DNA from: an uncultured Caldilineaceae bacterium
GTDB taxonomy: Bacteria; Chloroflexota; Anaerolineae; Caldilineales; Caldilineaceae
DNA length: 64,000 bases
Assembly (NCBI GenBank): GCA_958295915.1
Contig: OY282381.1
Location: forward strand, 2,130,722-2,194,721
Reading direction: 5' to 3'
The position numbers and the translations under genes are program-made. This document shows positions 52,105 to 60,567 of this stretch, piece by piece. Under the pieces are notes generated by a model. That model was given only the letters and a program-made list of their open reading frames with translations, searched no databases and was not told the DNA's origin. Numbering within the stretch: the stretch's first letter is position 1; every line of letters begins with the position of its first letter.

Positions 52105-52122
52105 GATTGCCTTCAGGCAATC
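52105..52122. terminator. Hairpin between convergent genes
   Basis: Perfect stem GATTGCC/GGCAATC with TTCA loop. On the minus strand it is followed by GTTCCTTTG, a poor T-run, so it is only a possible terminator of the PhyH operon. Confidence 0.35.
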
Positions 52123-52159
52123 AATTCTGGGTGAATCTTCAGCCAGCGTATCGGGCAGG

Positions 52160-52909
52160 CTACCCTTCCCGCCAAGGTCTACGTTCTTGGGCAAAGGGGA
52201 ATGTATCTGCGTATCCGCGAGGATTGGATACGTGCCATATCCCTTCATACATCGGCGTTAGCTGATAGTGACATACTACATTGCTGCGTTCAATATGGTC
52301 CTGATGTTTGGCGCCCTGATGCGGGATATGGTTGATGAAGATGACGCAATCGCCCGCCTTAGGATAGAGGATTACATGTTCCTGAGCCTCGCACCAGGCC
52401 TCAAACTGAGGCCGATTGTAGGGGTCTAAGTGAGGCGGTTCAATCTTATGCCCATTTTTCACAAATTTTAAGTGTGCCAGGTCTGGGCCATTATCCTGAA
52501 AATAGAAGGTGGTGTTAATCCCAACCGGTTGCACCGCCAGACGCGCGTGGGCGAGATCTCGCTGTTCTTGCCAATAGCCATAAAAATCGAGATGCCATTC
52601 CTGGAGATAAGGGCCTGGATTGATGTGCGCTCGAAAGCTCCGTAATTGGCATTGTCGCCCCATCATGCCTTCCAGAATCGGGCGGATGCTGGCAAGCCCG
52701 ACCAAGGGCGCATACGTTTCTGGCTCACGGTCCAGGAGCGTATCGAACCACATATTCCCGACATCGTTCAGTCCCTCTTCCCAGCCCATCTCTCGGGCAT
52801 AGTTGATACGCTGCCGAATATGCTCTGTTTCTGCCGGCGTTAGCGCATTCTCGATGAGAATAAAGCCATCTTCTTCTAGCTGATCCAGCCTGGCTTGTAA
52901 ATCATCCAT
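52160..52909 (-). CDS. Phytanoyl-CoA dioxygenase (PhyH) family protein
   Basis: 249 residues of the Fe(II)/2-oxoglutarate oxygenase fold. EWHLDFYGYW supplies the HxD iron ligands; the distal His is in IPHQGAKH or VVCHYQ, and the following Arg (ERSNV) would bind 2-oxoglutarate. Substrates in this family include lipids and many small metabolites. AAGGAGG is six bases before the ATG. It is the last gene of the AT-richer operon with a sugar-type importer, so it may hydroxylate an imported compound. Confidence 0.9.
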   Translation of the reverse strand: MDDLQARLDQLEEDGFILIENALTPAETEHIRQRINYAREMGWEEGLNDVGNMWFDTLLDREPETYAPLVGLASIRPILEGMMGRQCQLRSFRAHINPGPYLQEWHLDFYGYWQEQRDLAHARLAVQPVGINTTFYFQDNGPDLAHLKFVKNGHKIEPPHLDPYNRPQFEAWCEAQEHVILYPKAGDCVIFINHIPHQGAKHQDHIERSNVVCHYQLTPMYEGIWHVSNPRGYADTFPFAQERRPWREG

Positions 52910-52933
52910 TCTTGGCCTCCTTGAAAGACAAGG

Positions 52934-53779
52934 CTATCCTTTGATACCCGTTAATGTAATCCCTTGGATAAAAGTTCGCTGGGTGAGAAAAAACAAGATC
53001 ACCACCGGCAGCATCATAACCGTACTGGCAGCCATCAGCCCGCCGAATTCGGCGTTGTACTCGCCTCGAAAAAGAGCTAACCCCAGCGATACCGTATATT
53101 TGTCCTTATCGCTAAGATAGATGAGGGGCCCTAGGTAGTCGCCCCAGGCAGCCATAAACTGAAAGAGGGCCACAGTGGCCAGGGCAGGTCTGGTGAGGGG
53201 TAAAATGATATGCCAAAAGATCAGGAGTTCATTAGCCCCATCGACCTTTGCCGCTTCTGATAATTCCATAGGAATCGTCATAAAAAATTGCCGTAGCAGG
53301 AAGATGAAAAAAGCGTTTCCAAAAAAGCTAGGGACAATGAGGGGCAGATAGCTATCAAACCAACCGATATTACGGAATATGACAAACAAGGGGATCATCG
53401 TCACCTGAAAAGGGATCATCATTGTGCCTAGGATGATGATAAAGAGCGGGATGCGTAGCGGCCAGCGAATTCGAGCTAACCCGTAGGCAATCCAGGCACT
53501 GGAGAGGACGACGCCTATAATTGTGGCGGTGCTGATAAAAAGAGTGTTGGCAATATAGCGCGGAAATGGCACAAACTGGAGACCGTAAATGTAGTGTTCA
53601 AACGTAACTGGATTGGGGATCCAGATAATGGGGAAGGCTACCAACTGTTCATCCACCTTTAAGGAGCTGGTCACCAGCCAGAAAAAGGGGATGGAAAAGA
53701 TGAAGCTCAAGGCAATTAGGGCCGCATGGGCCACAAACTGCTGTAATGGCCTGCGAGGTTGTTGACTCGTTTCGCGCAT
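52934..53779 (-). CDS. Sugar ABC transporter permease (MalG type)
   Basis: 281 residues, six helices; EAA loop ELSEAAKVDGANELLIFWHIILPLTRP; C-terminus GITLTGIKG. It lies 24 bases before the PhyH gene. No ribosome-binding site is seen before the ATG, and the frame is open further upstream. Partner of the permease at 53948. Confidence 0.93.
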   Translation of the reverse strand: MRETSQQPRRPLQQFVAHAALIALSFIFSIPFFWLVTSSLKVDEQLVAFPIIWIPNPVTFEHYIYGLQFVPFPRYIANTLFISTATIIGVVLSSAWIAYGLARIRWPLRIPLFIIILGTMMIPFQVTMIPLFVIFRNIGWFDSYLPLIVPSFFGNAFFIFLLRQFFMTIPMELSEAAKVDGANELLIFWHIILPLTRPALATVALFQFMAAWGDYLGPLIYLSDKDKYTVSLGLALFRGEYNAEFGGLMAASTVMMLPVVILFFLTQRTFIQGITLTGIKG

Positions 53780-53789
53780 GAGGCTTTGG

Positions 53790-53880
53790 TCTTGACTGAG
53801 AGGCTGTTTGAGAAGTAAAGGCGAATGCCAATCATGGCGATGTACACGTTCTGCTGCCCGTTCTGCGTCCCAAAGGTCAG
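53790..53880 (-). other. Possible insertion-sequence end remnant
   Basis: The minus strand has a frame reading NVYIAMIGIRLYFSNSL followed by TTCTCAAACAGCCTCTCAG, which looks like the end of a transposase gene and an IS inverted repeat. No second end or transposase body is found. Weak evidence from appearance only. Confidence 0.2.
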
Positions 53881-53947
53881 ATTCGTTTCTGGTTTTCAGT
53901 TTCGAGTAACAGCGCAGTTGCTAAAAACCGGCAACTAAAAACTGCAG

Positions 53948-54865
53948 TTAGGCTCCACCATAATAAACACGCCCCGCGAGATTACGAAATACCAACGCCG
54001 TACAGATCACCACAATTACGAGCAGAATCCAGGCCATGGCGCTGGCATAGCCCATCTTAAAAAATTGAAAGGCGTTTTGATACAAATAAAGGGAGTACAC
54101 GAGCGTCGAGCGGGCTGGGCCGCCCTGGCCATTGGTGAGTACGTGGACCTGGGTGAAATATTGAAACCCGCCTATGAGACCAGTAACTAGGGTAAAAAAT
54201 AGATGCGGACTGATAAACGGGATGGTAACGTGCCGAAAGCGCGGCCACCACGTCGCGCCATCCACCAGAGCGGCATCATAAAGCTCTTGAGGCACATCTT
54301 GCAGCCCGGCCAATAAGATGATCATTAGACTACCCACGCCCCAGGTACTCATGACAATGAGCGCCGGTTTGGACCACTCCGGGCTGGCCAGCCAACCGGG
54401 TCCCATGACACCGAAGAAGCGCAGCAAATTATTCAATACTCCATATTGTGGGTTAAAGACATAGGCCCAAACGACCGCCGAAGCTACAGCGGGAACAATG
54501 CTCGGTAGATAGAAGACCGTTCGATAGACGGACATCCCTTTTACTTTGATGTTGAGCAGCAAGGCCAGACCCAGACCCACGATGATGCCTAAAGGAACAG
54601 CAAAGATGACGAAATAGGCAGTGTTATACAAAGAAATCCAAAAATTTTGATCTTCCAGCAAGGCTAGATAGTTGCTCGCCCCGATCCACTTGTAACGACC
54701 CAGGATCGAATAAGAGGTGAAACTGTAGTAAAACGAGATCACAATCGGATAAAGCATAAACCAGAGCAGCCCGATAATGACCGGAAAGGTGAATAGTAGC
54801 CCCCAAAGAAAATTGTGACGGGCCTGCCGTGTCCAGCGTTGACGTTGGCTCGGATAGGTAGTCAA
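53948..54865 (-). CDS. Sugar ABC transporter permease (MalF/UgpA type)
   Basis: 305 residues, six helices (first about 20-42). EAA loop LYDAALVDGATWWPRFRHVTIPFISP, and NGQGGPARSTLVYSLYLYQNAF. The start is a TTG with AAGGAG eight bases upstream. Channel subunit for the binding protein encoded before it. Confidence 0.93.
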   Translation of the reverse strand: MTTYPSQRQRWTRQARHNFLWGLLFTFPVIIGLLWFMLYPIVISFYYSFTSYSILGRYKWIGASNYLALLEDQNFWISLYNTAYFVIFAVPLGIIVGLGLALLLNIKVKGMSVYRTVFYLPSIVPAVASAVVWAYVFNPQYGVLNNLLRFFGVMGPGWLASPEWSKPALIVMSTWGVGSLMIILLAGLQDVPQELYDAALVDGATWWPRFRHVTIPFISPHLFFTLVTGLIGGFQYFTQVHVLTNGQGGPARSTLVYSLYLYQNAFQFFKMGYASAMAWILLVIVVICTALVFRNLAGRVYYGGA

Positions 54866-54888
54866 CGTGCCGCTCCTTCATCATCACA

Positions 54889-54926
54889 AGGTGACAAGGC
54901 GAAGAGGTACGATGTACCTTATCACC
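54889..54926 (-). promoter_or_regulatory. Hairpin between binding-protein and permease genes
   Basis: GGTGACAAGG pairs with CCTTATCACC (one mismatch) and the loop contains GGTAC ATC GTACC-like symmetry. As at 31969, an intercistronic hairpin sits just after a binding-protein gene, fitting differential expression within the operon. Confidence 0.45.
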
Positions 54927-54944
54927 CTGTCACCAATAAGCGAG

Positions 54945-56333
54945 CTATCCCTGTTGCTCGACAAACCGGTCCCACTCGTCCATGGTGCGCTTCTTGGCTT
55001 CCTGCATGGCTTCCAACGGCGTCATCCGCTCGAACATGGCTTCGGCCGTCATCTCCTCTAGCTGGGCCTGATAGAAAGCCCCCACAGGGATCGGGTCTTT
55101 GGCGTGCTTGGCCGTCCGCAAAACATCGTAGTATGCTTTGTTCTCCGGATCATTTTTGATCTCTTCATAGATGGGCGCATCCTTCCACCCTGGCGGGAAA
55201 CCCAGGGTCCTCCACTCGGTTTCGGTCCCTTCCGGAGTAACGGTGATCCAATTCATGAAATCCCAGGCCGCCTCTGGGTTTTTGGCGCCCGTGGGAACAA
55301 AGAGACGCCAACCGGAGATCCAGGCGCCGGCTCCAGGATCTTGCTCTCCAGGCGGCTGGTAGGGCAACAGCCCCTGACCGATTTCCAGATCTGGGTTGTA
55401 CCGTTTTACATCTCGAAAATTAACCGAAACCATGGGGGACATGCCCACATTGCCGCCGCCAAAGAAATGTACCTGGAGGCCGGGCGGGGTCACAGACACT
55501 TGATCAGGCCCACCGGCTTCCTTCGCAGAGTTCACCATCCATTCCAGGGCCGCGACCACATGTTCATCATCCGGCGTCACCTCTTCGTTGCCCTCATCAT
55601 AGAACGAGCCGCCAAATGCCCATCCCCAGGTATAAATCGAGTTGCCAAACCCATATGTTCTCCAGGGGATCATGCCGATCCGGGTCGCCACACCATTTTC
55701 GATGCGATTGATCTCTTGGGAGAACTCGTTGACATCATCAATTGTCACTGGCCCTGTCTCCGGATCGAGCCCGACTTCCTCGAAGATCCCCTTGTTCCAG
55801 AAGAGCGGGAAGTTGGGATCAACGTCAAAGGGCATCTGCCAGACCTTGCCTTTGTAGTTCATGAGAGACCAGGCCGCCGGCCAGAAGTCATCTCCACTCA
55901 GACCAGCTGCATCGAAATAGGGAGTGAGATCGGACATGACGCCCAACTCAACCCACTGGGGCGTGCTGAAATCGACGATCATGGCCATATCAGGCGCAAT
56001 CCCACCCGCCACAGCGGTGAGCAGTTTGGGGTTATCACCGTGTCCAGGGGCGAAAGTGACCGTAATGCCTACGTCGGGATTGGTTTCCTCATAGATCTCA
56101 ACAGCGTTAATCCATTCGTTGAAGAGCAGACCGCCCCACACCGAGAAAAGCTCTAACTCGATCGTCCGGTCTTCAGGAGCTACGCGACCCGGCGTCGGGG
56201 TCGGTCCTGCTTCAGCCATATCCGACTCGGCAACCTCTGCTGCGGGGGGCACGCAGGCTGCCAACGTGGCCACGCCTACAGCGCTTCCTGCAAATTGAAG
56301 AAACTTCCGACGGCTTACGTTATGGTTATGCAT
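54945..56333 (-). CDS. Sugar ABC transporter substrate-binding lipoprotein (CUT1, SBP family 1)
   Basis: 462 residues. VSRRKFLQFAG is a Tat-type motif and AAC (Cys about 27) the lipobox. The mature domain has LLTAVAGGIAPDMAMIVDFS, FPLFWNKGIFEEVGLDP and AWDFMNWITVTPEGTE. It heads the operon with two permeases and PhyH. AAAGGAGG lies five bases before the ATG; a good promoter precedes it. Confidence 0.93.
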   Translation of the reverse strand: MHNHNVSRRKFLQFAGSAVGVATLAACVPPAAEVAESDMAEAGPTPTPGRVAPEDRTIELELFSVWGGLLFNEWINAVEIYEETNPDVGITVTFAPGHGDNPKLLTAVAGGIAPDMAMIVDFSTPQWVELGVMSDLTPYFDAAGLSGDDFWPAAWSLMNYKGKVWQMPFDVDPNFPLFWNKGIFEEVGLDPETGPVTIDDVNEFSQEINRIENGVATRIGMIPWRTYGFGNSIYTWGWAFGGSFYDEGNEEVTPDDEHVVAALEWMVNSAKEAGGPDQVSVTPPGLQVHFFGGGNVGMSPMVSVNFRDVKRYNPDLEIGQGLLPYQPPGEQDPGAGAWISGWRLFVPTGAKNPEAAWDFMNWITVTPEGTETEWRTLGFPPGWKDAPIYEEIKNDPENKAYYDVLRTAKHAKDPIPVGAFYQAQLEEMTAEAMFERMTPLEAMQEAKKRTMDEWDRFVEQQG

Positions 56334-56426
56334 AACTGCCTCCTTTGACTATTGTGTGTTATACTGTTGTTCTGCGCAATCTGAATAAGTATTGAATAAA
56401 AATCGAAAATCGTCACTGTATGCTAC

Positions 56427-56455
56427 ATTTTCTTACGTTCATCAGGATTTGTCAA
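56427..56455 (-). promoter_or_regulatory. Sigma70-type promoter for the second sugar importer operon
   Basis: Minus strand TTGACA (56455-56450), 17-base spacer, GAAAAT (56432-56427). The -35 is perfect. About 90 bases lie between the expected start and the ATG. Confidence 0.6.
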
Positions 56456-56614
56456 GTGGGTCGTGACAGCAATGTATTGGCTTTTATTGCAAAGAGCAAG
56501 GCGTTAAAATGTAGTGAAAGATGTATTCTCAATAGGAATTAAGGCTCGATCTCCGGCAGAAATCACTGACATGGCAGCTAAGTAAGCAAGAGTCAACACG
56601 AAAGGATTTCAACT

Positions 56615-57565
56615 ATGTCCAAAGCACGAGTCAGTCTTGTCCACGGCAGAGATCGCCGCACGAACGTCTTCAACGCGCTGGAACTGGTGCGCGCGGATGT
56701 GGAATCCCGCCTCGCCGAGCAGGTGATGCTCAAGCCGAACTTTCTCAGCAGTCACAATCAGTTGGCCTCCAGCCATGTGGACGCGCTGCGGGGCGTGCTC
56801 GATTTCCTGCTCAGCGCGCCCACGCCGCCCCGGGAGATCCTCATCGCAGAGGCGGGCGCCGAAGACACCTGGGACGCATACCGCAACTTTGGTTACTATG
56901 CCCTGCAGGACGAGTATCCGATCCCCTTGCGACTGCTGGATCTGCACCGCGAGACCGAATGGGAGGAAACGCCAATTGCGCTGGCCGACGGCACAGAAAC
57001 TGTCGCCCGCATGCCCCGCTCCGTCCTCGACTGTCCATGTACAATTTCAATTGCCATTCCCAAAACCCACGATACCTGCGTTGTCACCCTCGCCCTGAAA
57101 AATATGATCATGGGCACTATCTACAGGCAAGATCGGGTGAAGATGCACGGCTTTACCAGCCACGCGGAACGCCGCGTCCCTGATGAATCCCGCGCAATGA
57201 ACATCAATCTGATCCGGCTGGCCCGTTTCATGGCGCCTGATGTGGCCGTTGTGGACGGCGCCCGCGGCGTACAGGGGAACGGGCCCGGTGGCGCCGACGG
57301 ACTGGATTTTGGCATAGCCGCGGCAAGTACCGATGTCTTCGCCGCCGATGCCGTCATCGCCAAAACCATGGGCTTCGAACCGCTGGCGCTGGGCCTGCTG
57401 CGCTACGGCCATGACTTGGGTATGGGCATTGCCGATTTGGACGAAATCGAACTGCGTGGCGTTCCCATCGCGTCGGTGGCCAAGCAGTTCAAACCCCACG
57501 AAACGACCGAACTGCAGTTGCAGTGGCAGGTCGAGAACGCGGAGAGCCTGTTGGCTGTGCCATGA
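56615..57565 (+). CDS. DUF362 domain-containing protein
   Basis: 316 residues. LKPNFLSSHNQLASSHVDALRGVLDFL and ILIAEAGAEDTWDAYRNFGY form the DUF362 core; LALKNMIMGTIYRQDRVKMH and the C-terminal GADGLDFGIAAASTDVFAADAVIAKTMGF complete it. The ferredoxin-like Cys motif found in some members is absent. Function is not established. AAAGGA is eight bases before the ATG. Confidence 0.87.
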   Translation: MSKARVSLVHGRDRRTNVFNALELVRADVESRLAEQVMLKPNFLSSHNQLASSHVDALRGVLDFLLSAPTPPREILIAEAGAEDTWDAYRNFGYYALQDEYPIPLRLLDLHRETEWEETPIALADGTETVARMPRSVLDCPCTISIAIPKTHDTCVVTLALKNMIMGTIYRQDRVKMHGFTSHAERRVPDESRAMNINLIRLARFMAPDVAVVDGARGVQGNGPGGADGLDFGIAAASTDVFAADAVIAKTMGFEPLALGLLRYGHDLGMGIADLDEIELRGVPIASVAKQFKPHETTELQLQWQVENAESLLAVP

Positions 57566-57572
57566 CTCCCTC

Positions 57573-57595
57573 GCGCCTCTCTCGAGCCGAGGCGC
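57573..57595 (-). repeat. Repeat A copy 15 (intergenic)
   Basis: GCGCCTCT CTCGAGC CGAGGCGC, flanks CTCCCTC and CTTGAACACC, eight bases after the DUF362 stop. Confidence 0.88.
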
Positions 57596-57631
57596 CTTGA
57601 ACACCTACAAACGTTTGCAAAGGTGGTTCCC

Positions 57632-58537
57632 ATGCTCCCAATCGTCGACACCCATCAACATCTCTGGGATCTGGGCCGGTTTGACCTGCCCTGGCTGGCC
57701 GGTATGCCGACCCTGAATCGCAACTACCTGACCAGCGATTACCTGGCCGCCACCGAGGGGCTGAATGTCGTTAAAGCTATCTATATGGAAGTGGACGTGA
57801 CGCCGGCGCAACAGGTCTCTGAAGCGGAACATCTGATCGAACTATGCGCCCAAGCGGATACCAATCCGACGGTCGGCGCGGTCATCTCCGGGCGACCCGC
57901 CTCGGCCGCTTTCGAGGCCTACATTCGCCGCTTTGCCGCCAGCCCGGCCATCAAAGGCGTGCGGCAGGTGTTGCACGCGCCGGAAGCGCCCCAGGGCCTC
58001 TGTCTGGCGCCCCAGTACCTGCAGAATATGCAGCTTCTGGGCGAGTTGGGCCTACGCTTCGATCTGTGTATGCGCCCGTCGGAGTTGAGCGACGGCGCAA
58101 AGCTGGCCGCCCAATGCCCGAACACCCGCTTTGTCGTCGATCATTGCGGAAACGCTGACCCCTATCTCGTCAGCGGGGCATCCAGCGGAGATGCCGCTGG
58201 CGACGACCCTTCCTGGCATGATCGGCAGCAGTGGATGGACGATATCGCCGCCCTGGCCGCGCTGCCCAATACGATCTGCAAGATCTCCGGCATCATCGCC
58301 CGCGCCCGCCCGGGCTGGAACGCCTCAGATCTGGCCCCGACAGTCAACCACTGCCTGGACAGCTTCGGCCCGGATCGAGTGGTTTTTGGCGGGGATTGGC
58401 CGGTCTGCACCCTCGGCGCGGACGCCACCTATCGCGCCTGGGTGGAAGCCCTAACAGAAATCATCGCCGACCGCAGCGAAACGGCGCGACGCAAACTGCT
58501 GCATGACAATGCGGTAGCGTTCTACGAGCTGGAGTGA
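57632..58537 (+). CDS. Amidohydrolase-2 family hydrolase (L-fuconolactonase/sugar lactonase-like)
   Basis: 301 residues, TIM-barrel. VDTHQHLWD holds two metal ligands; VDHCGNADP and FGGDWPVCTL carry the later His and Asp. The family opens sugar lactones (such as L-fucono-1,5-lactone) or related aromatic lactones. AAAGGTGG precedes the ATG at 57632; a GTG at 57623 is in frame. With the dehydrogenase next door it could form a dehydrogenase-lactonase pair for a sugar. Confidence 0.9.
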   Translation: MLPIVDTHQHLWDLGRFDLPWLAGMPTLNRNYLTSDYLAATEGLNVVKAIYMEVDVTPAQQVSEAEHLIELCAQADTNPTVGAVISGRPASAAFEAYIRRFAASPAIKGVRQVLHAPEAPQGLCLAPQYLQNMQLLGELGLRFDLCMRPSELSDGAKLAAQCPNTRFVVDHCGNADPYLVSGASSGDAAGDDPSWHDRQQWMDDIAALAALPNTICKISGIIARARPGWNASDLAPTVNHCLDSFGPDRVVFGGDWPVCTLGADATYRAWVEALTEIIADRSETARRKLLHDNAVAFYELE

Positions 58538-58583
58538 GACGCAACTATCGGTGTGCAAATGGCGCTGGCCGTCTGCAATCAGG

Positions 58584-59633
58584 CTACACCCGTGAGCTTC
58601 CTTTCACCGCGATCTTAAAAGCCGTCTCCCCGTCCAACGCATACCCGCTGTCGAGGGCCTCAAATCCGTCCCGTACCCGCTCCAGCGGAAGGATATGGCT
58701 GATCACGGCGCCGAAATCGATCTCCCCAGTTTCCATCACCGCCACGGCGCGCACGAAATGATGATAGCGGCTGCCCCACACCCCTTCCAGCCGCAAATTG
58801 GGCCGCAGAAAGTGTAGGTTCGGGTTCACCGCTATCGTGCCGACATCCACAAAGTGGCCGACCTCAACGAATACGCCGTCCTCTTTCACCAGTTCCAGCC
58901 CCTCGGGGAAGGCCGGCAAGAAGCCCGCGGCCTCGAAAACCACATCCCCGCCGGCTCGGCCCGGGGTAAGGCCCAACACCAGTTCCTTGCGTTCCCTCGG
59001 ATCGGGCACAGCAGCGATATCGACAGTGTCATGCGCGCCCAGTTTTTTGGCCAGCTCCAGACGCCCAGCCGGGCCCCCGATGACGATTAGCCGACCAGCG
59101 CCGCTTATCTTGGCAGCGATCATACACATAAGCCCAATCGGGCCGGCCCCCTGCACGATGACCGTATCGCCGATCGTCACATTGCCTCGCAGGGCGGCGT
59201 GCACCCCAACTGTAAACGGCTCAGCCAGCACGCCCACTTGCGGCGGGGCGTCCGATTTGATAAGGCATCTCATCGGATCTGTTAAGTAGATGTAATCGGC
59301 GAATCCTCCACTGAAGGGTTCATCCGCGCCGCGATATCCGTAGACCATGCCGCTATTGCGAGGATGAAAGACCACTCGGTCTCCCTCTTTAATGGGCGTA
59401 CCGACAAAGTCTGTGGTCACGCCTTTGCCCAGGGCCTGGATGATACCGACGTTTTCATGCCCCAGCAGCGTTGCCGTGTCAATGCCCTTCTGCCAGTTGT
59501 GTATATCGGTGCCGCAGATGCCACATAGCTCCTGCCTGAGCAGGACTGTGCCCGGCGCGGGGTCCGGCACAGCGTATTCTCGAATGCTGAACTCTTTCCC
59601 TAGCGCTACAACTGCTTGTCCTGTTTGTGTCAT
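58584..59633 (-). CDS. Zinc-type medium-chain alcohol/sugar dehydrogenase
   Basis: 349 residues. CGICGTDIHNW and GHENVG carry the catalytic zinc ligands and VIVQGAGPIGLMCMIAAKISGAGRLIVIG is the NAD(P) Rossmann motif. The lobe that usually holds four Cys for the structural zinc instead reads HPRNSGMVYGYRGADEP, so that zinc is absent. GGAGG is nine bases before the ATG; the longer frame to 59702 is discarded. Convergent with the lactonase-type gene. Confidence 0.92.
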   Translation of the reverse strand: MTQTGQAVVALGKEFSIREYAVPDPAPGTVLLRQELCGICGTDIHNWQKGIDTATLLGHENVGIIQALGKGVTTDFVGTPIKEGDRVVFHPRNSGMVYGYRGADEPFSGGFADYIYLTDPMRCLIKSDAPPQVGVLAEPFTVGVHAALRGNVTIGDTVIVQGAGPIGLMCMIAAKISGAGRLIVIGGPAGRLELAKKLGAHDTVDIAAVPDPRERKELVLGLTPGRAGGDVVFEAAGFLPAFPEGLELVKEDGVFVEVGHFVDVGTIAVNPNLHFLRPNLRLEGVWGSRYHHFVRAVAVMETGEIDFGAVISHILPLERVRDGFEALDSGYALDGETAFKIAVKGSSRV

Positions 59634-59710
59634 ACTTGTTTCCTCCGTAGGGACAGGCCTTGTGCCTGCCCTGCGCTCCTGTCTGTCGCCGGATATCGTC
59701 ACGAATACTT

Positions 59711-59831
59711 GCGCCTCTTTGACCTTTGATTCGCTTGATCTATGTGATGAAGAGATGAACCGCAGTTATCAAGACAATCATACAAATTACATAAATCAGT
59801 GGTCAAATCTGTGGTCAGAGGCGCATTGAAC
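59711..59831. repeat. Repeat A copy 16, split by a 95-base insertion
   Basis: GCGCCTCTTT (59711-59720) and CAGAGGCGCATTGAAC (59816-59831) are the two halves; 59721-59815 replaces the four loop bases CGAG. The insert is AT-rich and contains AAATCAGTGGTCAAATC, unlike its surroundings. Confidence 0.85.
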
Positions 59832-59834
59832 ACT

Positions 59835-60365
59835 TCATGCGCTCAGTGGGATGATATGCGGCTGGGCGACCCGCACCAGCTCCTCAACGGTTAGCCGCAG
59901 CATGGTTTTGTCGTCACCGCCACCCCCGTAAAACAGGCCGCCCAGGGTGACAAGAGAGCTGTCGAGCAGAACCGGCACAGCCGTACGGTGGCCGATTGGG
60001 GGCACGCCGCCGGCGGGATATCCGAGCAGCCGCAGCACGACATCCGGCGGGGCGAGTTTGATGCGCTTTATGCCCACGCCATACCGGTCCGCCAGAGGAC
60101 GTTTCCCCACGCGGCGTTCGCCGTGGCTGATGACGATGAACGGAGTGGGAGAGACATCCGGCTCCCCCGAACGCGCCTCGTTCGCGCAGAGGCGCAGTGA
60201 ACGTTTCTGCGCCAGAAACAGCAGCGTTTTGAGAATGCGATCCGGCTCGACGTTCAGGGCTGCGGCCGCAGCCGGCACGGTGGGCGTATCGCCAATATTA
60301 CGCAAGAGTTGGGCATCAATGTTGTTCTGGTCGATGAACCGTTGCAGATCGTCCGGCGTGCGCAT
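59835..60365 (-). CDS. YbaK/EbsC-type aminoacyl-tRNA deacylase-like protein with inserted repeat A
   Basis: 176 residues. RILKTLLFLAQ, VISHGERRVGKRPLADRYG and GYPAGGVPPIGHRTAVPVLLD are the YbaK-fold motifs; the Lys in ILKTLLF is the conserved one. The family hydrolyses mischarged tRNAs. Between two core strands the protein has an extra loop (about residues 56-68, SLRLCANEARSGEP), encoded by repeat A in yet another frame. GGGAA precedes the ATG. Confidence 0.88.
   Translation of the reverse strand: MRTPDDLQRFIDQNNIDAQLLRNIGDTPTVPAAAAALNVEPDRILKTLLFLAQKRSLRLCANEARSGEPDVSPTPFIVISHGERRVGKRPLADRYGVGIKRIKLAPPDVVLRLLGYPAGGVPPIGHRTAVPVLLDSSLVTLGGLFYGGGGDDKTMLRLTVEELVRVAQPHIIPLSA
60173..60195 (-). 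repeat. Repeat A copy 17 (diverged), inside the YbaK-like gene
   Basis: GCGCCTCG TTCGCGC AGAGGCGC with flank AGTGAACG; encodes RLCANEAR. Confidence 0.83.
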
Positions 60366-60372
60366 AGAAATT

Positions 60373-60412
60373 CCCGTCCTTGCGTCCTTGCGTCCTTGCG
60401 CCTTTGCGTTAA
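60373..60412 (+). repeat. Repeat E: CCTTGCG-type tandem words
   Basis: Four consecutive words GTCCTTGC, GTCCTTGC, GTCCTTGC, GCCTTTGC followed by GTTAAAAAG. The related run is at 40492-40533. Confidence 0.5.
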
Positions 60413-60490
60413 AAAGATCGTCACTGGCCCGGCGCGTTCACCAGCCGATTGGATGCTTTCCCATATTATGATAGCATATCTGAGGCAGCC

Positions 60491-60518
60491 TTCGTAGGGG
60501 CAATCCTTGTGGTTGCCC
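60491..60518 (+). repeat. Repeat F copy
   Basis: TTCGTAGGGGCAATCC TTGT GGTTGCCC; reverse match of the copy at 12867. It is followed after 11 bases by repeat A copy 18. Confidence 0.6.
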
Positions 60519-60529
60519 AGTTGGGCAAC

Positions 60530-60551
60530 GCGCATCTTCGAGCAGAGACGC
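60530..60551 (-). repeat. Repeat A copy 18 (diverged, intergenic)
   Basis: GCGCATC TTCGAGC AGAGACGC with flank ATTCAACAC, ending 16 bases before the aminotransferase ATG. Confidence 0.78.
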
Positions 60552-60567
60552 ATTCAACACTGTTTCT

